Below the pieces are notes generated by a model. The model searched no databases, was not told the origin of the DNA, and saw only the letters and a list, made by a program, of their open reading frames with translations. From positions 1-11,033 of the forward strand of contig CAYFSC010000102.1 of the NCBI GenBank assembly GCA_964345695.1: DNA of 11,033 bases. Direction: 5' to 3'. The number at the start of each line of letters is the position of its first letter. Position 1 is the first letter of the stretch. Source of the stretch: CAYFSC01 sp964345695. Lineage in GTDB: Bacteria; Bacteroidota; Rhodothermia; Rhodothermales; Salinibacteraceae. The position numbers and the translations under genes were made by a program. Below, one piece after another: positions 6,380-11,033 of the stretch.

Positions 6380-9300
6380 TTAGAACGTCGCGTTCACGCC
6401 GACCGTAATGGTGCGAGAAATGGGGAAGAGCCCGGTATCGAGCCCATTAGCGATGACGTTTTCGCTGCCGATCTCCGGCGTGTAGCCGGGGTACTCGGTG
6501 AGGGTGAACAGGTTGGTGCCGTTCACGTAAATCTGCGTCCGTTGCACACCGAGCGGGTTAAGCCAGGAGCCGGGCAGGGCGTATCCAACGCGGACGTTGC
6601 GAAGCTTGAAGTACGAGCCGTCCGAGAGGTACCAGTCGGAGACTCGATAATTCCAGCCGGCATTTGTCACGCGCGGTTCGCTGTTGCTCGTGCCGGGTCC
6701 GGTCCACCGGTCCAGGAACGACTCCTCGAAGTTCTCGATGCCAAAGCGAACGGCCTTCTTCGCGTTAAAGACTTCGTTGCCAAGTTGCCCGTTGAAGTCG
6801 ACGGCCACGTTGAGGCCCTTCCACGTGGCGCTCAGCTGGATGCCGTACACGTAGTCGGGAATGGGCGAGCCGATGAAGGTGCGGTCGTCGGCGCTGATGA
6901 TGCCGTCGCCGTTCACGTCCTCAAAGCGGAAGTCGCCGGGTTGGACCACGTCCGTGCCGCCTTCGGGGGCGGGCAAGTTCTGGATGTCCTCGACCGTTTG
7001 ATAAATGCCAGCGACCTTGAAGCCATAGTAGGAGCCGATGGACCGGCCGGGCTTCGTCAGCGTGGTGAAGGAGATCTCGTTGACCAATCCACCGCCAAAG
7101 ATTTCTTCGCGGCCCTGGCCGAGTGCCTCGACCTCGTTGTGCGTGCTTGAGCCCACGAGTCCGATCCGGTAATTGAAGTCACGTCCTACGTTGTCGTCCC
7201 AACTCAGGTTAAGGTCGAAGCCGCTGTTGAGCACCTCAGCGGCGTTGACGACGGGCTCAACGTTCACGCCGACGAGGTCTGGAATCGGCACGCGCACCAG
7301 GATGCCGTCAGTGACGCGGCGGTAGTAATCGATCTCGGCGGTCAGGCGGTTGTCGAGCACGCCAACCTCAAGCCCGATGTCGGTCTGCGTGGTGGTTTCC
7401 CACTGCACGCCGGGATTGGCGAGCTCCGTGGGCGTGGCGCCGAAAGCCAGCGAGCCCGGCGAGCCAAACACGGCGTTGAGGTTGGTCGTGACGGTCGGAA
7501 TGCTCGGATAAGCACCGATCTTGTCGTTGCCAATCTGTCCCCAGCTGGCCCGGAGCTTCAAGTTGGACAGGAGATCGATGTCTTCCATGAAGGGCTCATC
7601 GGAGATTCGCCAGCCGGCCGCGAAGGAGGGGAAGAAGCCGTAACGGTTGGCTTCACCGAAGCGCGAGGAGCCGTCGACGCGGCCGGTAGCCGTGAGGAGG
7701 TAGCGGCCCAAGTAGCTGTAGTTGGTGCGGAACAGGAAGGAGAGCATGCTCCAATCGAAGCCGGTGTTGAAGTTGCTCTGCCCCTCCGCTTCGCCGGCGT
7801 TGAGGAACCACAGGCTCTCGCTCTCCCCGACTACGCCAACGCGGCTCCCGCCGATCACCTCCTGCCTGAACTCCTGCGCAGTCACGCCCGTCACGGCGTC
7901 GACCTCGTGGTCGCCGAAGTCCTGATTGTAATGGAGCGTATTCTCCCAGAGCCAACTGGTCTCTTCCAAATTACGGATGTTTATGCTGCTCTGCTCACTC
8001 TGCTGAGCGGGCGAGACGAAAAATTCCGGATTGAAATTTCGCGTCTCGCGCCGCCGAAGATCCAAGCCGAAGCTGGTCTTGAAGCGGAAGTGATCTTGGA
8101 AGTAGGCGTTGGCGAAAACATCGCCCACCAGCCGGTTCTCGGTGTACTGGTTGCGATGGTAGAAAATCGAGGCAGCCGGGTTGCCCGAGGAGGCGCGGAC
8201 GCCCACGTTCGTGAACTCGCTCTCGTCGGTGGGCTCAGAGGTGAGGTCGCCGTCGGAGTTGCTCGTGCGCGGCGCAATGGTCGGGTCCGCGCGATAGATG
8301 GAGCTGATGACACCCGGCGATGCGACGCCCTCACTCGACGTAAAGGCGATGTTGTGGCCCAACTCGATGGAGTCGGAGAGCACGTACTGGTTGTTGAGCC
8401 GGAAGGACAGGCGCTGGAGCGTCGACTTCTCGACGACGCCATCCTCCTGGATGAAGTTGCCGCTGAAGTTGTACGCGACGCGGTCCGAGCCGCCCCGGGC
8501 CGAGAGTTGGTAGCTCTGGATGGGCGCCGGCCGGAAGGCCACGTCCTGCCAGTCCCCGTCCCACCAGTCCGGCGTAGTAACCGATTGGGGGTTCGGGAAA
8601 GGCCTCTCGGCGTCGGGGCCCTGCTCGTTGCGCACCACCTCGTTAGCCAGCACGGCGTACTCCTGCGGCCCGGCGAGATCGATGGGGCTCATGACCTCCG
8701 ACATGCCGTAATAGGCGTCGAAGCTGTAGATGGTACCCTGGTCGTAGCTGCCCTTCTTGGTCGAGACGATGATGACGCCATTGGCCCCGCGCGACCCGTA
8801 GATCGCCGTCGCCGATGCGTCTTTGAGCACCTCCACCGATTCGATATCCTGCGTGTTGAGAAACGAGATGTCGTCCGTGAGCATGCCGTCGACGACGTAC
8901 AGGGGCGAGGCGTCGTTGAGCGTGCCCACACCCCGAATCCGGACGACGGCATCGGAGCCCGGTTCGCCAGAGCTTGGGGTGATTTGCACGCCGGCAATTT
9001 GGCCCTGCAGGGCTTGCGTCACCGACGTCGTCGGTATTCTACTGATGGCTTCTCCATCGACCGTCGCGACGGCCCCCGTGACGTCCCGCCGCTCCTGCGT
9101 GCCGTAGCCGATAACGACGACTTCATCGAGGCCGACCTCCGCCGGAACCAGCGCGATGTCCAGCGGGGTCGTCTGTCCAGCATCGACCTGCACCCCCGAG
9201 ATAACTTTCGTGCCGTACCCAATGAACGACGCGCGCACGGTGTACGTCCCTGGCTCCAAGCCCGCGATCGTAAATGCGCCGCTGGCGTTCGTCGCGGCGC

Positions 9301-9454
9301 CGCGCTGCGTCCCTTGAATAACCACGTTGACGCCCGGGAGCGTCTGTCCGGTGGTGCTGTCGGCGACGGTGCCCGAAATCTCACCCGTCTGTGCGACGGC
9401 GCCGTAAGTGGGAAGCAAAAGGGCGACAATCAGAAGTAGCCTATTCAGGTTCAT
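6380..9454 (-). CDS. SusC/RagA-family TonB-dependent outer-membrane transporter
   Basis: This 1024-residue protein should import oligosaccharides across the outer membrane, using energy from TonB-ExbBD, in complex with the SusD-like lipoprotein encoded next. The signal peptide (1-21, cleavage after AVA) is followed by a carboxypeptidase-regulatory-like beta domain (about 24-104, GEISGTVADSTTGQTLPGVN). A TonB-box-like DEVVVIGYG is at 110-118. The plug follows, with the SusC hallmarks LYVVDG (185-190) and ATAIYGSRGANGVIIVSTKK (215-234). The remainder is the beta-barrel, ending in the family-typical LFPISRTITVGVNATF. No N-terminal STN signalling domain is present and no ECF sigma/anti-sigma pair is nearby, which fits control by LacI. 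Length is normal for the family. A good ribosome-binding site precedes the ATG at 9454. Substrate cannot be read from sequence. Confidence 0.97.
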   Translation of the reverse strand: MNLNRLLLIVALLLPTYGAVAQTGEISGTVADSTTGQTLPGVNVVIQGTQRGAATNASGAFTIAGLEPGTYTVRASFIGYGTKVISGVQVDAGQTTPLDIALVPAEVGLDEVVVIGYGTQERRDVTGAVATVDGEAISRIPTTSVTQALQGQIAGVQITPSSGEPGSDAVVRIRGVGTLNDASPLYVVDGMLTDDISFLNTQDIESVEVLKDASATAIYGSRGANGVIIVSTKKGSYDQGTIYSFDAYYGMSEVMSPIDLAGPQEYAVLANEVVRNEQGPDAERPFPNPQSVTTPDWWDGDWQDVAFRPAPIQSYQLSARGGSDRVAYNFSGNFIQEDGVVEKSTLQRLSFRLNNQYVLSDSIELGHNIAFTSSEGVASPGVISSIYRADPTIAPRTSNSDGDLTSEPTDESEFTNVGVRASSGNPAASIFYHRNQYTENRLVGDVFANAYFQDHFRFKTSFGLDLRRRETRNFNPEFFVSPAQQSEQSSINIRNLEETSWLWENTLHYNQDFGDHEVDAVTGVTAQEFRQEVIGGSRVGVVGESESLWFLNAGEAEGQSNFNTGFDWSMLSFLFRTNYSYLGRYLLTATGRVDGSSRFGEANRYGFFPSFAAGWRISDEPFMEDIDLLSNLKLRASWGQIGNDKIGAYPSIPTVTTNLNAVFGSPGSLAFGATPTELANPGVQWETTTQTDIGLEVGVLDNRLTAEIDYYRRVTDGILVRVPIPDLVGVNVEPVVNAAEVLNSGFDLNLSWDDNVGRDFNYRIGLVGSSTHNEVEALGQGREEIFGGGLVNEISFTTLTKPGRSIGSYYGFKVAGIYQTVEDIQNLPAPEGGTDVVQPGDFRFEDVNGDGIISADDRTFIGSPIPDYVYGIQLSATWKGLNVAVDFNGQLGNEVFNAKKAVRFGIENFEESFLDRWTGPGTSNSEPRVTNAGWNYRVSDWYLSDGSYFKLRNVRVGYALPGSWLNPLGVQRTQIYVNGTNLFTLTEYPGYTPEIGSENVIANGLDTGLFPISRTITVGVNATF

Positions 9455-9462
9455 AACCGGAT

Positions 9463-9467
9463 TCCTC
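9463..9467 (-). promoter_or_regulatory. Ribosome-binding site of the SusC-like gene
   Basis: The minus strand reads GAGGA eight bases before the ATG at 9454-9452, a good Shine-Dalgarno match and spacing that supports this start. It is one of the few clear Shine-Dalgarno sequences in the window. Confidence 0.6.
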
Positions 9468-9494
9468 GTTGCTTGCGGGTTCGTTTGGCGGCTG

Positions 9495-9515
9495 CGTTCC
9501 TTGTGCGGAGGAACG
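9495..9515. repeat. Inverted repeat in the lacI-susC spacer
   Basis: CGTTCCT (9495-9501) pairs perfectly with AGGAACG (9509-9515) around a 7-base loop. It lies 26 bases after the LacI stop and about 40 bases before the SusC start. No T-tract follows on the minus strand, so it is a weak terminator candidate at best. It could instead be a transcript-stability hairpin or a protein site. It does not resemble the LacI operator. Confidence 0.4.
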
Positions 9516-9541
9516 GCGACCGGTCTGAGAGTTAGCGTCTG

Positions 9542-10552
9542 TTATTCGGCGACACAGCAACCACAGGACGCCCTGGGCGTCAGCGCGGTGGAGAGCACGA
9601 TATCCTCCTGGGTGTCGTCGGACTTCCCGTTCGCGCGGCGGATCAGAAGTTCAGCGGCCCGCGCGCCCAGGGCGTAGATGGGTACGTGAACGGTCGACAG
9701 GGGCGGGTTCATGTACTGGGCCGACGGAATGTCGTCGAAGCCAACGACGGCCATCTCCTCGGGGACGCGGACCCCGGCCTCGTGCAGGGCGCTCAGTGCC
9801 CCGATGGCCATGGAGTCGTTGGAGGCGAAGAACGCTGTGGGCGGTGGATTGATGGCCAGGAGCTGAGAGACCGCCCGATATCCAGTCTCTTGCATGAAGT
9901 CGCCGGGGATTTCGAGCACCGGGTCATGTCCTGCTTCGCTTTCGCGCATGGCCGCTCGATACCCTGCCAGGCGCTGCTTCGCGTCCCGATTAGGGGGCGG
10001 TCCGGTGAGAATCGCGATGCGCTCGTGCCCATGATCAAGAAGGTGCTCTACCGCAGCCCGTGCCCCGCCCTGGTTGTCTATCGACAGGGTCGGAAGCGTC
10101 GTCGACGCACTGGAGGTCATCAACAGAACCGCTGGGAGCTCGTCAGGAAGGAGCTCCGCGAGGAGGCGGCTGTCGAGCGAAGGCCACATAATCACCAAGC
10201 CGTCCACCCGGCCGAGCATGGCCTGCACCATGGCTCGGGCCTCGTCCTCGTTGCTATGGGAACTGGAGACTAGCAAGTGATAGTTGTGCGTTCGTGCCGT
10301 CTGATCGAGCCCCCGAATCACCTGGGCAAAAAACTCGCCGTGCATGTCGGGGAGGAGAACCCCAAGAGTCTGGGTGCGCCTCATGATGAGGCTTCGTGCC
10401 GCTTCATTGGGTACGTAGTGGAGCGCCTCGGCCGCGTCCAAGACGTTCTGGCGCGTCGTCTTATTGACGGGGCCGCTTTCGTTGAAAACGCGAGAGACGG
10501 TAGCCACAGAGACCTCCGCCTGGCGAGCTACATCCTTGATTGTCGCACTCAC
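9542..10552 (-). CDS. LacI/GalR-family transcriptional repressor of the locus
   Basis: A 336-residue regulator of normal length for the family. The N-terminal helix-turn-helix (residues 4-24) reads TIKDVARQAEVSVATVSRVFN. The hinge helix YVPNEAARSLIMRRT (46-60) carries the leucine that in this family inserts at a central CG step, matching the operator found upstream. A periplasmic-binding-like sugar sensor follows (about 62-330), with SIDNQGGARAAVEHLL, FFASNDSMAIGAL and VVGFDDIPSAQYMNPPLSTV. The GTG start at 10552 is chosen because MSATIKDVA is the standard family N-terminus and no in-frame ATG lies just upstream. It has no Shine-Dalgarno of its own and overlaps a short upstream ORF. The tail is unusual, ending SCGCCVAE with three clustered cysteines. 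It probably represses its own promoter and, through read-through, the downstream transport genes; the inducer is unknown. Confidence 0.96.
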   Translation of the reverse strand: MSATIKDVARQAEVSVATVSRVFNESGPVNKTTRQNVLDAAEALHYVPNEAARSLIMRRTQTLGVLLPDMHGEFFAQVIRGLDQTARTHNYHLLVSSSHSNEDEARAMVQAMLGRVDGLVIMWPSLDSRLLAELLPDELPAVLLMTSSASTTLPTLSIDNQGGARAAVEHLLDHGHERIAILTGPPPNRDAKQRLAGYRAAMRESEAGHDPVLEIPGDFMQETGYRAVSQLLAINPPPTAFFASNDSMAIGALSALHEAGVRVPEEMAVVGFDDIPSAQYMNPPLSTVHVPIYALGARAAELLIRRANGKSDDTQEDIVLSTALTPRASCGCCVAE

Positions 10553-10575
10553 GCGAGTCGGACGTTGTGTGGCAT
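10549..10575 (-). CDS. Possible 8-codon upstream ORF (MPHNVRLA) coupled to the LacI start
   Basis: ATG at 10575 opens a frame of eight codons whose TGA overlaps the GTG start of the repressor as GTGA. A purine-rich GGAGAGAGG (plus-strand 10582-10590) lies six bases before this ATG, whereas the GTG itself has no ribosome-binding site. This layout suggests that ribosomes load at the short ORF and restart on the repressor. The peptide resembles nothing known to me. The existence of the ORF is directly visible; its translation is inference. Confidence 0.4.
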   Translation of the reverse strand: MPHNVRLA

Positions 10576-10581
10576 AGAGAA

Positions 10582-10590
10582 CCTCTCTCC
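10582..10590 (-). promoter_or_regulatory. Shine-Dalgarno-like site before the upstream ORF
   Basis: The minus strand reads GGAGAGAGG, followed by six bases and then the ATG at 10575. It is the only plausible ribosome-loading site in the repressor leader and is too far (about 29 bases) from the GTG at 10552 to serve it directly. Confidence 0.5.
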
Positions 10591-10621
10591 CCGTCTTCGT
10601 GGCATGCCGGAAGCCCTTTCA

Positions 10622-10635
10622 TGTAAACGTTTACA
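10622..10635. promoter_or_regulatory. LacI-type operator TGTAAACGTTTACA
   Basis: A perfect 14-base palindrome with the central CG typical of LacI/GalR-family operators (similar to catabolite-type sites). It starts two bases downstream of the -10 hexamer, so it covers the expected transcription start (about 10631). A bound repressor there would block initiation. The gene directly downstream is itself a LacI-family protein, which strongly suggests autorepression. Confidence 0.85.
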
Positions 10636-10637
10636 CT

Positions 10638-10666
10638 ATGATATCCGATACTGGGTTGCTTGTCAA
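10638..10666 (-). promoter_or_regulatory. Sigma70-type promoter of the LacI gene (possibly the whole locus)
   Basis: On the minus strand, TTGACA (10661-10666) is a perfect -35 hexamer and TATCAT (10638-10643) a good -10, with the ideal 17-base spacer. Transcription would start near 10631, inside the operator, giving a leader of about 56 bases before the upstream ORF. Many Bacteroidota promoters have a different consensus (TAnnTTTG), so a textbook sigma70 promoter here is notable. No comparable promoter is seen in the 87 bases before the SusC-like gene. Confidence 0.75.
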
Positions 10667-10813
10667 GTGTAGCGTTCCAAAGATGACGTACTCGGCATGC
10701 TTGTGCTGCTGGTCGCGGGGGAGGGCGCGCGCCCGTGAAAGGCGCGACATCACTGCCCATGGGCACGTCGAGCATCGAGGGAGACGTGAGAACCCCACAA
10801 AACCTGGCTTGTT

Positions 10814-10857
10814 ATCCTGAGCCCTGTCCCTGACTCGATCGGGGAGCTACTCAGGAT
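10814..10857. repeat. Inverted repeat ATCCTGAG/CTCAGGAT
   Basis: ATCCTGAG (10814-10821) and CTCAGGAT (10850-10857) are perfect inverted arms. Inside, TCCC (10827-10830) can pair with GGGA (10842-10845). The right arm shares four bases with the next inverted repeat (10854-10894), so both hairpins cannot form fully at once. Confidence 0.45.
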
Positions 10858-10894
10858 CTCCGTCAAAACGATGATATCTCATGCACGGAGATCC
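10854..10894. repeat. Perfect 10-bp inverted repeat GGATCTCCGT/ACGGAGATCC
   Basis: Arms at 10854-10863 and 10885-10894 are perfectly complementary around a 21-base loop that is more AT-rich than its surroundings. The longest uninterrupted perfect stem in this intergenic region. Neither strand shows a clear T-run after it. It could be a terminator for a gene to the right, a regulator site, or a remnant of a small mobile element. Confidence 0.5.
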
Positions 10895-10973
10895 CAGATT
10901 AGTCTTGCTCCGCTCGATCCGTACCACAGGCATGACCGTCGGCCCTCGCCTGCGACTCGTGTGGGAGCCAGGA

Positions 10974-11031
10974 TGACCGTTTCGGGTTTTGTTGGAGCCC
11001 CCAAACCCAGAACGTTCAACCCAAAACGTCA
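10974..11031. repeat. Imperfect inverted repeat at the right edge
   Basis: TGACCGTTTCGGGTT (10974-10988) is nearly the reverse complement of AACCCAAAACGTCA (11018-11031), with one bulge and one mismatch. An inner pairing GGGTTT (10984-10989) with AAACCC (11003-11008) is an alternative. It may continue past the window edge. Confidence 0.3.
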
Positions 11032-11033
11032 CG

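Larger units (their letters stand above)
10576..11033. other. Intergenic region upstream of the LacI gene
   Basis: These 458 bases run to the right edge. The left 90 or so hold the leader, operator and promoter of the repressor. From about 10671 on I see no convincing gene on either strand; the open frames there are short, have arginine-, serine- and glycine-rich translations and match nothing. Two 12-base perfect palindromes occur, GGGCGCGCGCCC (10723-10734) and TGCCCATGGGCA (10754-10765), as well as several longer inverted repeats toward the right (10814-10894 and 10974-11031). The next gene to the right is not in view, so these may be the terminator or control region of that gene. Confidence 0.6.

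Noticed and set aside
7907..9439. Plus-strand open frame (510 codons) opposite the SusC-like gene
   Set aside because: Antisense shadow of strongly supported SusC plug and barrel sequence; the translation is charge-rich and matches nothing.
10847..11032. Minus-strand open frame of about 61 codons at the right edge
   Set aside because: It overlaps several inverted repeats, has no family resemblance and no ribosome-binding site.
1..11033. CRISPR array, tRNA/rRNA gene, or insertion-sequence transposase
   Set aside because: No regularly spaced direct repeats, no tRNA- or rRNA-like sequence and no transposase motifs were seen on either strand.

Overview
The window reads as most of one polysaccharide utilization locus (PUL) from a GC-rich member of the Bacteroidota/Rhodothermota group. 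The evidence is an adjacent SusC/SusD outer-membrane pair, lipoprotein signal peptides with Bacteroidota-style lipoboxes, and a giant FG-GAP/ASPIC lipoprotein of the kind common in that group. The high GC content suggests a Rhodothermota-like (Salinibacter-type) organism rather than a gut Bacteroides. That lineage call is inference only.

All recognised genes lie on the minus strand, so the transcription order runs from high to low coordinates. (1) A 458-base region without a recognised protein gene at the right edge (10576-11033) carries several inverted repeats and a sigma70-type promoter (TTGACA, 17-bp spacer, TATCAT) with a perfect LacI-type operator (TGTAAACGTTTACA) just downstream. (2) A LacI-family repressor (9542-10552, GTG start) is preceded by an 8-codon upstream ORF that overlaps its start as GTGA. 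(3) A SusC/RagA TonB-dependent transporter follows (6380-9454). (4) Next is a SusD/RagB glycan-binding lipoprotein (4453-6327) whose C-terminal half is interrupted by a PDZ-like domain. (5) A 319-base intergenic stretch (4134-4452) is crowded with hairpins. (6) A 1218-residue lipoprotein (477-4133) is built as two tandem copies of an FG-GAP/VCBS propeller plus ASPIC/UnbV module. (7) The N-terminal third or so of a glucoamylase-like/GH144 family lipoprotein (1-436) runs off the left edge.

Together these suggest uptake of a glucan, possibly a beta-1,2-glucan if the truncated enzyme is a true GH144. The enzyme would cut the polymer at the cell surface or in the periplasm, SusD and SusC would capture and import oligosaccharides, and LacI would sense a breakdown product. 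No second convincing promoter is seen before susC, so lacI-susC-susD may be transcribed together from the operator-controlled promoter. The hairpin-rich gap before the FG-GAP gene would then set a step in expression.

The most unusual items are the PDZ-like insertion in SusD, the duplicated FG-GAP/ASPIC lipoprotein, and the compact lacI control region.
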